Below, piece after piece: positions 12,430-19,633 of a stretch of 64,000 nucleotides of DNA. The notes beneath the pieces were generated by a model that searched no databases, was not told the origin of the DNA, and worked only from the letters and a program-made list of their open reading frames with translations. Where the stretch lies: positions 1 to 64,000 of the forward strand of contig CAMIZK010000002.1 of NCBI GenBank assembly GCA_946403315.1, read 5' to 3'. The DNA is from an uncultured Bacteroidales bacterium (GTDB lineage: Bacteria > Bacteroidota > Bacteroidia > Bacteroidales > Paludibacteraceae). A program made the position numbers and the translations under genes. Numbering within the stretch: position 1 is the first letter of the stretch; the number at the start of each line of letters is the position of its first letter.

Positions 12430-12707
12430 CTGACAAAAAATGATCATTCGTCCTTGTTTGAGGGGGCCAATACTGAAACCTCCGTTCAACAGGATAGTCT
12501 GCGGGCATACGTAAGCGTACCGGCAAATAGCGATAATCTTGCACAAGCTGCTCGAAGTTCTCAGCGATAAACTCATCAGAAGCATAGTGTGTAAGCAAAT
12601 TCGCGGCTTCAAAATCGTTCATCTGCGCCATGCTCTGCAAGATACATTACTTGATCTTTCCTTCTCATAGCCAATAGGCTATCTTCAGTAATTAGTTCGT
12701 TGTTCAT
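12430..12707 (-). pseudogene. frameshifted small gene remnant
   Basis: A reading frame opens at 12707 (MNNELITEDSLLAMRRK) and stops after 32 codons. Removing one base near 12640 joins it to a second phase that reads LQSMAQMNDFEAANLLTHYA and continues through FIAENFEQLVQDYRYLP to about 12430, where sequence that looks non-coding and holds the next promoter takes over. The join gives a smooth helical protein, so I read it as a gene broken by a +1 frameshift and truncated at its 3' end. No family is recognised. It lies in the decayed island with the portal-like fragment. Confidence 0.4.
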
Positions 12708-12728
12708 AATAGGTACAAATTAAAAGTT

Positions 12729-12787
12729 CAGCGTGATCATTTTCGAATCACGCTGCAAAGGTACTACATTTATTTCATATACTGAAA
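12729..12787 (-). promoter_or_regulatory. promoter followed by 9-bp palindrome
   Basis: A -7 box TACCTTTG (12756-12763) has a weak -33 (TTTC at 12784-12787). Directly after it, covering the predicted start site, lies a perfect inverted repeat: CAGCGTGAT at 12729-12737 and ATCACGCTG at 12747-12755 with a 9-nt centre. It may be an operator or a 5'-end hairpin for the broken gene downstream. Confidence 0.5.
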
Positions 12788-13501
12788 TCGTCCAGAACTT
12801 TGTTAAAATTGCAAAGTGTAGTTTGCAAAATCAAATAAGTCAAAGACTTAGTGCCCGCGTAGGGATTGGAAGGGCTATAGTGTGGGGTAGCAATGCGTAA
12901 CTTGTGAACCCCTGCAAAGCCGACGCTCGCAGGGTGTAGATGTCTGCCGGTACAGCAAAGGAATGTGCTCCACATCGGAAGGAGCGGTAGAGTGCTCCCA
13001 GTTGGCAAAGAGTATTTCTTTGCTTGTGCCATCGGCAGTAGCAGACGTGAAACGGCAGTTGCAGGCTTCCTTGCGGAGCATGGTGGTGATGCGTGTGCCA
13101 TCCTTGGAAAGAATGATGAGCGTGACACAGAAGCCGAAGTGTTTGAAATCGAGGCAAGCGCCGAGGAAATAATCCGCCATGTTGTTCTCAAAGAAGAAAT
13201 CGGTGATTTGCTTCTTGACATCGGCGGTACACTCGCAGGTATCGTACTGGAGACCTTGACCGTAGCACACTTCGGCGTTCCACTGTTGGCAGGTGGTCAG
13301 GGTCTCGTCGGCTTCAATCTTCTTGAGGACGTTGTAGGGCATGAGGCTGTCCGCTCCCCAAGGGATGTACTGGGTATGGTCATCCAGCTGGATAGGCGAA
13401 ATCTCGCCATCCTCTTTGAAGAGTGTGGTGGTGTCGGTGACAAAGATTGCCCGGGCTTTGAGTTGTGGTATATCTACCACGGAGTCAAAAATAAAATCCA
13501 T
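12775..13501 (-). pseudogene. decayed phage portal-like protein, N-terminal part
   Basis: The first 170 codons, from the ATG at 13501 (MDFIFDSVVDIPQLKAR), read as a Bacteroidetes phage portal-like protein: YIPWGADSLMPYNVLKKIE, WNAEVCYGQGLQYD, FFFENNMADYF, IILSKDGTRITTMLRKEAC and EILFANWE. After about 12995 the similarity continues only by switching phase twice (a later phase reads RIATPHYSPSNPYAG), and the C-terminal half normal for a portal is missing. It is therefore a relic of a prophage or phage-derived element. A -7 box TATCTTTG at 13520-13527 lies just upstream. No other head, tail or integrase gene is nearby. Confidence 0.55.
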
Positions 13502-13636
13502 ATCTTGCAAATTTTGCTGCAAAGATATGAATTTATGCGCGGGCGTGAAAAGACACAGTCAGACACAGGAACAGCAGAGGACTAGGTAGTCTGGTGCAGC
13601 GCGGTAATCTTTCACGTGACGTCCCACATAGTTCAA

Positions 13637-14512
13637 TCAAACATATATCACATATACATTCTCTTTATCTAATTCTGCAGGAGAGGTGTAGAGTTTGACG
13701 TCCTCCCTTTTCTTGATGATTTTCTCCATACTTTCTTGTGCATGCTCACAATCGAGAATAACCATAAATTTATAATAATCAGCAATATCTTTGATAGGCT
13801 GCTTTTTTTTCTTCCCATCTAACAGATGCTCAATATCTTTAATGATTCCTCTTTCCTGTGCCGCACCAAATGACGTTTCGTTAACGGGGATATTGCATTT
13901 TACTTCAGCAATGATTTTCTTGTCTCCAACGTACTTCACATCATATCCATTAGCATTGGCATGTTGCTTGTCTACTATTTTTCCTATACCAACTTTTTCT
14001 TTACTATCGATGAATCCGTCTTGATAGAGTTTTAGCACAAACGAATCCGTTGCACGCAATGTAATCATATTATTGATGCAACTGAGCAGTTTCTTAAGGT
14101 CAATCAATTGTTCATTAGATAGTTTAGAATATAGGTCTTCTATTCCTAATTGCGCAAAGAATTGATTGAACTGCTCTTTCAAGTCCTTTTCTCTATTATA
14201 TTCCAGAGATGCCAGAATGGATTGACGCACAATAGGTGTAGCAAACGAGATGAAGGGAGTATCCTCTGTCGGCTCATATTTCTCTGCCGCATTAGCAAGT
14301 CCTACTCTTCCGGCATTTATTAGTTCATCTAGAGAAAGTCCTTTATCCTGGTATTGTGCAGCCAACGAAACTACAAAACGCATATTGGCACGCACGAGTT
14401 GTTCTAATGCGGTTCCATCGTTATTATGGACACGATTGATGAGTTCTTTCTCTTCCTGCTTAGACAAAAGAGGTTCATTCCCTATCTCTTGAAGGATATT
14501 ATCTATATTCAT
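13637..14512 (-). CDS. sigma-70 region 2 / PD-(D/E)XK nuclease fusion
   Basis: A 291-residue protein. Residues 10-105 match RpoD-type sigma factors: region 1.2 (PLLSKQEEKELINRV), 2.1 (ALEQLVRANMRFVVSLAAQY), 2.2 (LSLDELINAGRVGLANAA) and 2.3-2.4 (FISFATPIVRQSIL). The aromatic pair used for promoter melting in RpoD (the WW of region 2.3) is replaced by PI, and regions 3 and 4 are absent. After a helical linker (110-180) comes an alpha/beta domain with D191 (GYDVKYV) and E203-x-K205 (IAEVKCNIP), followed by FGAAQERG and YYKFMVILD; this is the PD-(D/E)XK nuclease pattern. The fusion suggests a nuclease guided by an RNA-polymerase- or promoter-like contact. It is the second gene of an operon, overlapping the gene before it by four bases. 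Domain calls are by eye; function is inference. Confidence 0.7.
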   Translation of the reverse strand: MNIDNILQEIGNEPLLSKQEEKELINRVHNNDGTALEQLVRANMRFVVSLAAQYQDKGLSLDELINAGRVGLANAAEKYEPTEDTPFISFATPIVRQSILASLEYNREKDLKEQFNQFFAQLGIEDLYSKLSNEQLIDLKKLLSCINNMITLRATDSFVLKLYQDGFIDSKEKVGIGKIVDKQHANANGYDVKYVGDKKIIAEVKCNIPVNETSFGAAQERGIIKDIEHLLDGKKKKQPIKDIADYYKFMVILDCEHAQESMEKIIKKREDVKLYTSPAELDKENVYVIYV

Positions 14513-15102
14513 AATTTAATGCCAAATTCGTTTTCTAATTCTTTCCACGAACGATCCATGTGCTCACCGAGGAATTGTTTGTATTGTTCATCCAAATTGC
14601 CTACCCAAGTGAAGTTGTCTGCTGGATTGTAGATTGCTTTCATCTTCTCAACATTCTTCGAAGTCCATGTGATAAATACTGAGCAATCTTCCTGCGTGTC
14701 CTTTAAGGTATTAAACAACAAGTTGCGCACATATAGCGGGTTGTCGTGGATCGAATCTTCCATGGGAATTTCGGTAATGTTTTCAACCACAATAATAGGT
14801 CTTGGAGCTAATGGCGATATCTCAATGGAATCGAGCCATCCTTTAGCGTCTCCTTTGCAGAGTTTAGCGCAATCAATGTGGTAGATAGGTCTGTTTAGAT
14901 GCTCCTGAAGCGAGTTGGTAAAGCACTCTTTCTTCTTCGTCATCTCACGCAGTTTCTTTGTTAAATGTGCCGCTTCAACGACCATTAGATGTCCCCGAAG
15001 TCCCATCGCATAAAATAGCTCTTCCAATACTTGCTCTTTCACATATGCGTCCATTTCTTTGAAACGGTCCCGAGCAATTGTTGTGTCATTGTCTTGTATC
15101 AT
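14509..15102 (-). CDS. degenerate AAA-like partner protein
   Basis: A 197-residue protein that I cannot assign firmly. A Walker-B-like strand RPIIVVENITEIP (101-113, acidic E107) and a sensor-1-like strand SVFITWTSKN (141-150) are spaced as in AAA+ proteins, but no Walker A (GxxxxGKT) is present; the closest segment is GLRGHLMVVEAA at 34-45. It may be an inactive, delta-subunit-like AAA module or an unrelated fold. The stop overlaps the start of the sigma/nuclease gene by four bases, so the two are translated together. The operon promoter is at 15244-15275, leaving a leader of about 135 nt. Codon and base composition are more AT-rich than the flanking housekeeping genes. Confidence 0.5.
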   Translation of the reverse strand: MIQDNDTTIARDRFKEMDAYVKEQVLEELFYAMGLRGHLMVVEAAHLTKKLREMTKKKECFTNSLQEHLNRPIYHIDCAKLCKGDAKGWLDSIEISPLAPRPIIVVENITEIPMEDSIHDNPLYVRNLLFNTLKDTQEDCSVFITWTSKNVEKMKAIYNPADNFTWVGNLDEQYKQFLGEHMDRSWKELENEFGIKL

Positions 15103-15212
15103 AACCCTATATGTTTATAATTACAACTCTATATAGAAAGTTTTTCAAAATCTTTAGTGTTTTTCATGTCTTTTTGTAGAGTATAGCGGACTCGAAAGTA
15201 AAAAAATCAATG

Positions 15213-15275
15213 AACTAATACTCCAAACTAATACTTTGCGCTGCAAAATTACTCAAAAAATTTGGATTACGCAAA
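15213..15275 (-). promoter_or_regulatory. operon promoter with 10-bp direct repeats
   Basis: Minus-strand -33 TTTG (15272-15275), 20-nt spacer, -7 TAATTTTG (15244-15251). Just downstream of the predicted start (near 15240) two copies of AGTATTAGTT lie 13 bp apart (15226-15235 and 15213-15222). They are placed like an operator and could mediate autoregulation of the sigma/nuclease operon. Confidence 0.65.
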
Positions 15276-15340
15276 TTTTTTTGGCATGAAATGCAAATGA
15301 AATGAATTTTGCAAGCGAAAATGAAACGGAAAAGCAAGGC

Positions 15341-15379
15341 AAAATAAAAAAAACCTCCCAAGTTTTGAGGCTTGGGAGG
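15341..15379 (-). terminator. Rho-independent terminator
   Basis: A perfect 9-bp stem, CCTCCCAAG (15354-15362) and CTTGGGAGG (15371-15379), has an 8-nt loop and on the minus strand is followed by eight U and a further U-rich stretch (15341-15353). It ends the short transcript that starts near 15519. Confidence 0.85.
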
Positions 15380-15519
15380 GGGCATGTGGGACCTTGCTGA
15401 AAGTTTGCCAACTTCATTATATCACATACAAAAAGTTTGCCGAGGTGCTATAAGAATACCTCCAGACCGTTGATTTTCGAGATGCAGACATCGCGGACAG
15501 TGCAGATTTCTTTAATCGG
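15344..15519 (-). ncRNA. candidate small RNA, about 175 nt
   Basis: A complete transcription unit is visible: promoter at 15523-15554 and terminator at 15341-15379, with about 175 nt between. The only reading frame of note is a 24-codon one starting MSASRKSTVWRYSYS, with no family and no obvious ribosome site. I therefore prefer a non-coding RNA, with a small-protein mRNA as the alternative. It lies directly upstream of the sigma/nuclease operon and in the same direction. Confidence 0.5.
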
Positions 15520-15522
15520 GTG

Positions 15523-15554
15523 CAAAGGTACGAAAAATATTTGATATATGCAAA
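15523..15554 (-). promoter_or_regulatory. promoter of candidate small RNA
   Basis: Minus-strand -33 TTTG (15551-15554) in AATATTTGCATAT, 20-nt spacer, -7 TACCTTTG (15523-15530) followed by CA. The upstream context is almost the same as in the promoter at 12363-12394. Confidence 0.75.
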
Positions 15555-15580
15555 TATTGGTGGGATTTTTTGCAGAAATC

Positions 15581-15633
15581 ATCGGATAACATCCGATACA
15601 ATGAACGACGAAGAAAGCCCGATTCAATCGGGC
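15581..15633. other. two hairpins with 3-nt loops
   Basis: ATCGGAT/ATCCGAT (15581-15587, 15591-15597) and GCCCGAT/ATCGGGC (15617-15623, 15627-15633) are perfect 7-bp stems with 3-nt loops. The second is followed on the minus strand by TTTCTTCG and may be a weak terminator of the gene at 15800-16489. Apart from these, the small RNA, its promoter and the operon promoter, I see nothing else in 15103-15799. Confidence 0.45.
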
Positions 15634-15799
15634 ACAAAAGAAGAAAGACATTATTGCCGATACAAAGCGAATTGTGCCGATTGTTATGGGAGTTTGAAAT
15701 TAACAGGCAAGGCGTATCTCACATCTAAGTAGCACGATTTCGCTTTGCATTCCCATTTCGGCATAGAGCGAATTACGCGGATTGAATTTTTGTGAAGAT

Positions 15800-16489
15800 C
15801 TATGGCTCTCTTTTCGTATAGGTAAAATGGAAGGGCTTTTTGTCGGATGAGAACATGCGGTTGTTGAGGGCGAGGACAAGCTGAACGTCAAAATAGACCG
15901 GCAGTCTGGTGCCGTTTTTAGTGACAATATCTATTTTGTCACAGAGAGACGAAGTTAATGTCTGTCCTTCCGGATCCACTTGCATCACATACCACATAAT
16001 CGTGTACTCGTCATCTACACACACCACATGTAACGCAGTCTTTTCACTCCGGGCATCGCCCGTAGCGTAGATAGCATCAACGAGTCGGGCATACTGCCAG
16101 TAACAGGCATGGGTAGTTATGGTGTCATGCGCGTGATATGCCAAGGTAAAACGCGTAAGTAACGTCCCCAGATTTAAAGGCGAAGTAGCCAAAACTGAGT
16201 CCACGTATAAAATTGCATCCTCATTCCCTTTCGTTTCGGTAATAGCGTTCAACCGCCTGTTGTCTAATCCATTGGACGGATTTCCATAAAACGCCGATCC
16301 GTAATAGACGGCCTGCAGGTCAACGATAGATAGCGTGGTGTCCTGCGCTTGGAAACGGCTGAGCAAGGAATCATACTGTGCTTGCCCCATGTTTTGGATC
16401 CCTTCATAATCCGGAAGGAGAAACGCTTCTTGAGCGAATCCCGCGCTGCTTAACACGCAAGCGAGGAGAATAGATAATACGTGTTTCAT
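15800..16489 (-). CDS. secreted DUF4919-like protein
   Basis: A 229-residue protein from the ATG at 16489, chosen because it begins the signal peptide MKHVLSILLACVLSSAGFAQ and lies 22 nt after the predicted transcription start; the frame stays open further upstream through the promoter. The body (FLLPDYEGIQNMGQAQYD, YYGSAFYGNPSNGLDN, LGTLLTRFTLAYHAHD) resembles DUF4919, a Bacteroidetes family of unknown function with a conserved YYG motif. A periplasmic or surface location is inferred. Monocistronic, with its own promoter at 16515-16546. Confidence 0.6.
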   Translation of the reverse strand: MKHVLSILLACVLSSAGFAQEAFLLPDYEGIQNMGQAQYDSLLSRFQAQDTTLSIVDLQAVYYGSAFYGNPSNGLDNRRLNAITETKGNEDAILYVDSVLATSPLNLGTLLTRFTLAYHAHDTITTHACYWQYARLVDAIYATGDARSEKTALHVVCVDDEYTIMWYVMQVDPEGQTLTSSLCDKIDIVTKNGTRLPVYFDVQLVLALNNRMFSSDKKPFHFTYTKREP

Positions 16490-16514
16490 AAGGATGACTT
16501 TTAATTTTCGGGTA

Positions 16515-16546
16515 CAAAGGTACAAAAAAGTTGGCAAATATGCAAA
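16515..16546 (-). promoter_or_regulatory. promoter for 15800-16489
   Basis: Minus-strand -33 TTTG (16543-16546, context TTTGCATATTTG), 20-nt spacer, -7 TACCTTTG (16515-16522). It is divergent from the mdh promoter 46 bp away. Confidence 0.75.
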
Positions 16547-16591
16547 TTCTGTTGACAAAAATCATAAAATATTCACTTTTATTCGGAAAAA

Positions 16592-16623
16592 TTTGTATAT
16601 ATACAAAAAAAGTTGTAACTTTG
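16592..16623 (+). promoter_or_regulatory. mdh promoter
   Basis: TTTG (16592-16595) in the context TTTGTATATATAC, a 20-nt spacer, then TAACTTTG (16616-16623). Predicted leader about 73 nt, part of which is a GTTAAA word repeat. Confidence 0.75.
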
Positions 16624-16646
16624 TCCGCTTTTTTAGTCCGAGGGAC

Positions 16647-16684
16647 GTTAAGTTGTTAAATTGTTAAATCGTTAAAACATTAAA
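16647..16684 (+). repeat. GTTAAA word repeat in mdh leader
   Basis: Four imperfect copies of a 7-9 bp unit (GTTAAGTT, GTTAAATT, GTTAAATC, GTTAAAAC) run up to the mdh ribosome-binding region. The same words recur after rfbD at 63783-63840. Confidence 0.6.
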
Positions 16685-16699
16685 AATATATTTACAATC

Positions 16700-17641
16700 A
16701 TGAGTAAAGTAACTGTTGTTGGCGCAGGTAACGTAGGTGCTACGTGCGCAAATGTATTGGCCGTAAATGAGGTGGCTAATGAAGTATGTCTGATTGATAT
16801 CAAGGAGGGTTTTGCAGAGGGCAAGGCCATGGATATCATGCAAACCGCTCAGTTGATGGGTTTTGATACGGTAGTAGAGGGTGTGACGAATGACTACTCG
16901 AAGACCAGCGGTTCGGACGTTGTTATTATTACTTCGGGTCTGCCGCGTAAGCCGGGTATGACGCGTGAGGAGCTGATCGGTGTGAACGCAGGTATCGTGA
17001 AGAGTGTTTGCGACCAGGTACTGAAATACAGCCCGAACGCTATCCTCGTTGTTGTTTCCAACCCGATGGATACGATGGCTTATCTGACGCTTCACGCTCT
17101 CGGTCTGCCGCGTAACCGCGTGATCGGTATGGGTGGTGCTCTCGACAGCGCACGTCTGAAATACTTCCTGAGCCAGGCTCTGAAGTGCAACGCCAACGAT
17201 GTGGACGGTTTCGTTATCGGTGGTCACGGCGACACGACGATGATCCCTCTGACCAGCTACACGACCTACAAAGGTATCAACGTATCCGAGTTCCTCAGCG
17301 CAGAGGAGTTGGAGAACGTCGTTAAATCGACCATGGTAGGCGGTGCTACTCTCACCGGTCTGCTTGGTACTTCCGCTTGGATGGCTCCGGGTGCAGCAGC
17401 TGCTTCGGTTGCAGAGGCTATCATCAAGGACCAGAAGAAGATGATCCCGTGTTCCGCAGCCCTCGAAGGCGAGTACGGCATGAAGGATATCACGATCGGT
17501 GTTCCGTGTATCATTGGTAAGAACGGTATTGAGAAGATCTTGGAGTTGAATATTAGTGAAGAGGAGCGTGCTAAACTGCACGAGTCGGAAGCTGCCGTTC
17601 GTAAGACAACCGCTATTTTGAAAGAATTAAACGTCCTCTAA
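16700..17641 (+). CDS. mdh: malate dehydrogenase
   Basis: A 313-residue LDH-like NAD-dependent malate dehydrogenase interconverting malate and oxaloacetate. The nucleotide loop GAGNVG is at 8-13 and D33 fits NAD preference. Active-site residues are R83 and R89 (LPRKPGMTR, malate-type specificity), N121, R152 and H176 in GGHGDTTMIP. It is the first gene of a plus-strand run mdh-spt-reductase-ldcA with one base between its stop and the next ATG. In anaerobic Bacteroidales it serves the reductive branch to fumarate and succinate. Confidence 0.95.
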   Translation: MSKVTVVGAGNVGATCANVLAVNEVANEVCLIDIKEGFAEGKAMDIMQTAQLMGFDTVVEGVTNDYSKTSGSDVVIITSGLPRKPGMTREELIGVNAGIVKSVCDQVLKYSPNAILVVVSNPMDTMAYLTLHALGLPRNRVIGMGGALDSARLKYFLSQALKCNANDVDGFVIGGHGDTTMIPLTSYTTYKGINVSEFLSAEELENVVKSTMVGGATLTGLLGTSAWMAPGAAAASVAEAIIKDQKKMIPCSAALEGEYGMKDITIGVPCIIGKNGIEKILELNISEEERAKLHESEAAVRKTTAILKELNVL

Positions 17642-17642
17642 T

Positions 17643-18827
17643 ATGGATTTATTTGATAAATGCGACCATTTTGAGACCCTCAAAGTTGTTCGCAACTTAG
17701 GAATCTATCCGTATTTCCACGAGTTGGAGAGCCGTCAAGCCCCTGTGGTGAAGATGGAGAACCACCGCGTGATCATGCTCGGTTCGAATAACTACCTCGG
17801 CTTCACAGAGAACGAGGCAGTTATCAAAGCCGGTCATGAGGCACTGGATAAATACGGAACAGGTGTGAGCGGCAGTCGTTTCCTGAACGGAACGCTGGAT
17901 CTGCACCTGCAGTTGGAACGCGAGATAGCTGCCTTCACGGGATACGAGGAGTGTATGACCGTCTCGACGGGTTTTCAAACGAACCTCGCTATCATCTCCG
18001 CCATTTGCGGTAAGGACGATTATATCCTGAATGACCGTGAGAACCACGCATCGATCTATGACGCTTGCCGTCTGAGTTATGCGAAGGTGCTGCGTTACCG
18101 TCACTCCGACATGGAGGACCTGGAGCGTCAACTCAAGTCCATTCCGGAGACAGCCGGCAAACTGATCATCACCGACGGTGTGTTCTCCATGCGCGGTGAC
18201 ATCTGTAAGTTACCGGAGATCTGCGCGTTGGCGAAGAAATACAACGCACGGGTGATGGTGGATGACGCACACGGTTTCGGTGTTCTCGGCCCCGGTGGTC
18301 GCGGTACAGCGGCGCATTTCGGTCTGACCGACAAGGTGGATATCACGATGCTGACCTTCTCGAAATCCCTGGCTTCGATCGGAGGATGTATGCTGACGAG
18401 TCACCGCGTAGCCGATTGGTTACGTCATGTATCCCGTCCGTTCATCTTCTCGGCATCCATCACGCCTTGTTCGGCTGCAACAGCTTTGGAGGCACTGCAT
18501 CAACTGATCAAAGACCCTGAGCGTCCGACACGTCTGATGAACATCGCCAAGTACTTCCAGAAATCGCTGTTAGCGAACGGGGTGAAGATCATCGAGGCGC
18601 CGACGCCGATCGTACCGATCTTTACGTACAAGACGCTGGATACGCTGTACTTCGGCAAGAAGATGTTCGACGAGGGTGTTTATGTCAACCCGGTGATTGC
18701 GCCGGCATGCGTCGAAGGCGAGTGCCTGCTGCGTACCACTTTGATGGCTACCCACACCGAACCGGTCATCGACGAGGCCGTTCAAATCATTGCACGTGTA
18801 CTCCATGAGGGTGCACCCGAGATGTAA
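17643..18827 (+). CDS. spt: serine palmitoyltransferase
   Basis: A 394-residue PLP-dependent alpha-oxoamine synthase. The lysine that binds PLP is K241 in TFSKSLASIGG; H135 in RENHASIYD stacks on the cofactor and D208/H210 lie in VDDAHGFGVLG. The start (NLGIYPYFHELES) and SGSRFLNGTLDLHLQLE match the Bacteroides serine palmitoyltransferase more closely than KBL or BioF. It condenses serine with a fatty acyl-CoA to 3-ketosphinganine, the first step of bacterial sphingolipid synthesis. The following short-chain reductase supports this role. Confidence 0.85.
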   Translation: MDLFDKCDHFETLKVVRNLGIYPYFHELESRQAPVVKMENHRVIMLGSNNYLGFTENEAVIKAGHEALDKYGTGVSGSRFLNGTLDLHLQLEREIAAFTGYEECMTVSTGFQTNLAIISAICGKDDYILNDRENHASIYDACRLSYAKVLRYRHSDMEDLERQLKSIPETAGKLIITDGVFSMRGDICKLPEICALAKKYNARVMVDDAHGFGVLGPGGRGTAAHFGLTDKVDITMLTFSKSLASIGGCMLTSHRVADWLRHVSRPFIFSASITPCSAATALEALHQLIKDPERPTRLMNIAKYFQKSLLANGVKIIEAPTPIVPIFTYKTLDTLYFGKKMFDEGVYVNPVIAPACVEGECLLRTTLMATHTEPVIDEAVQIIARVLHEGAPEM

Positions 18828-18828
18828 T

Positions 18829-19611
18829 ATGAAGACTTTAGTCATTTCCGGCGGTAGTTCGGGTATAGGAAAAGCGACAGCCATGCTCTTTGCGGAGCGT
18901 GGCTGGCGTGTCTTTGAACTCAGCCGTCACGGTCAGTCGCAGGATAACATCACCCATGTGGACTGCGACGTGTGTTCCGAAGAGAGTTGTAAGAAGGCGA
19001 TTTCAGAAGTACTCAAACAGACGGACGTCATCGACGTGGTGATCTCCAATGCCGGTTACGGTATCTCCGGAGCGGTGGAGTTCTCCGACATGAAAGCTGT
19101 AGAGCACCAGATGGATGTCAACTTCCTCGGCGCCGTTCGTTTCACGCAAGCCATCCTACCGCACTTACGTCAACAGAAACACGGACGGATCATCTACACC
19201 AGTTCGGTAGCGGCTATCTTAGCCGTTCCCTATCAGTCCTTTTATTCGGCTTCCAAAGCGGCTATCAACGCGTTCGCTCTGGCACTTGCCAACGAAGTGC
19301 GTGAGTTCAACATCAGCGTCAGCGTCATGATGCCGGGTGATGTCCGTACCGGTTTCACCGATGCACGGGATAAGTCCACTGCCGGAGAAGAAGTCTATCA
19401 GCATGCCAACAAAGCCATCAAGACGATGGAACGCGATGAACGGGGAGGGATGAAACCGATACAGATGGCGAAACTATTCTATCATATCGCTACCTGCTGC
19501 AGTCCCCGTCCTCAATACGTAGGCGGTTTCCCATACCGCATCCTCTGCTTCCTGGATCGCCGGTTACCTAAACGGCTCGTCAATTGGATCGAGCACAAAG
19601 TATATAGCTAA
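18829..19611 (+). CDS. SDR, probable 3-ketosphinganine reductase
   Basis: A 260-residue classical short-chain dehydrogenase/reductase, starting at the ATG one base after the spt stop. The cofactor loop is SGGSSGIG (7-14), NAG lies at 74-76, and the catalytic residues are S125 or S126, Y139 and K143 (YSASK). A DRRLPKRLVNW segment near the C-terminus could touch the membrane. Placement directly behind spt suggests reduction of 3-ketosphinganine to dihydrosphingosine; the sequence alone does not prove the substrate. Confidence 0.7.
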   Translation: MKTLVISGGSSGIGKATAMLFAERGWRVFELSRHGQSQDNITHVDCDVCSEESCKKAISEVLKQTDVIDVVISNAGYGISGAVEFSDMKAVEHQMDVNFLGAVRFTQAILPHLRQQKHGRIIYTSSVAAILAVPYQSFYSASKAAINAFALALANEVREFNISVSVMMPGDVRTGFTDARDKSTAGEEVYQHANKAIKTMERDERGGMKPIQMAKLFYHIATCCSPRPQYVGGFPYRILCFLDRRLPKRLVNWIEHKVYS

Positions 19612-19633
19612 CGCTTTAACAGTTTAACGAACG

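Noticed and set aside
12875-13585. Plus-strand open frames across the portal-like relic
   Set aside because: The minus strand shows portal-like motifs and a promoter-proximal ATG; the plus frames show none.
13637-14512. Reading the sigma-like protein as a normal alternative sigma factor
   Set aside because: Regions 3 and 4 are missing, the melting aromatics are replaced, and the C-terminal half carries a nuclease-type D and E-x-K pattern.
15601-15732. Plus-strand 43-codon frame with three cysteines (MNDEESPIQSGTKEERH at its start)
   Set aside because: No fitting promoter on the plus strand, no family, and its start lies on hairpins that serve the other strand. Possible, but not supported.
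16664-17581. Minus-strand 305-codon frame opposite mdh
   Set aside because: Shadow of malate dehydrogenase; no motif, and the mdh promoter points the other way.
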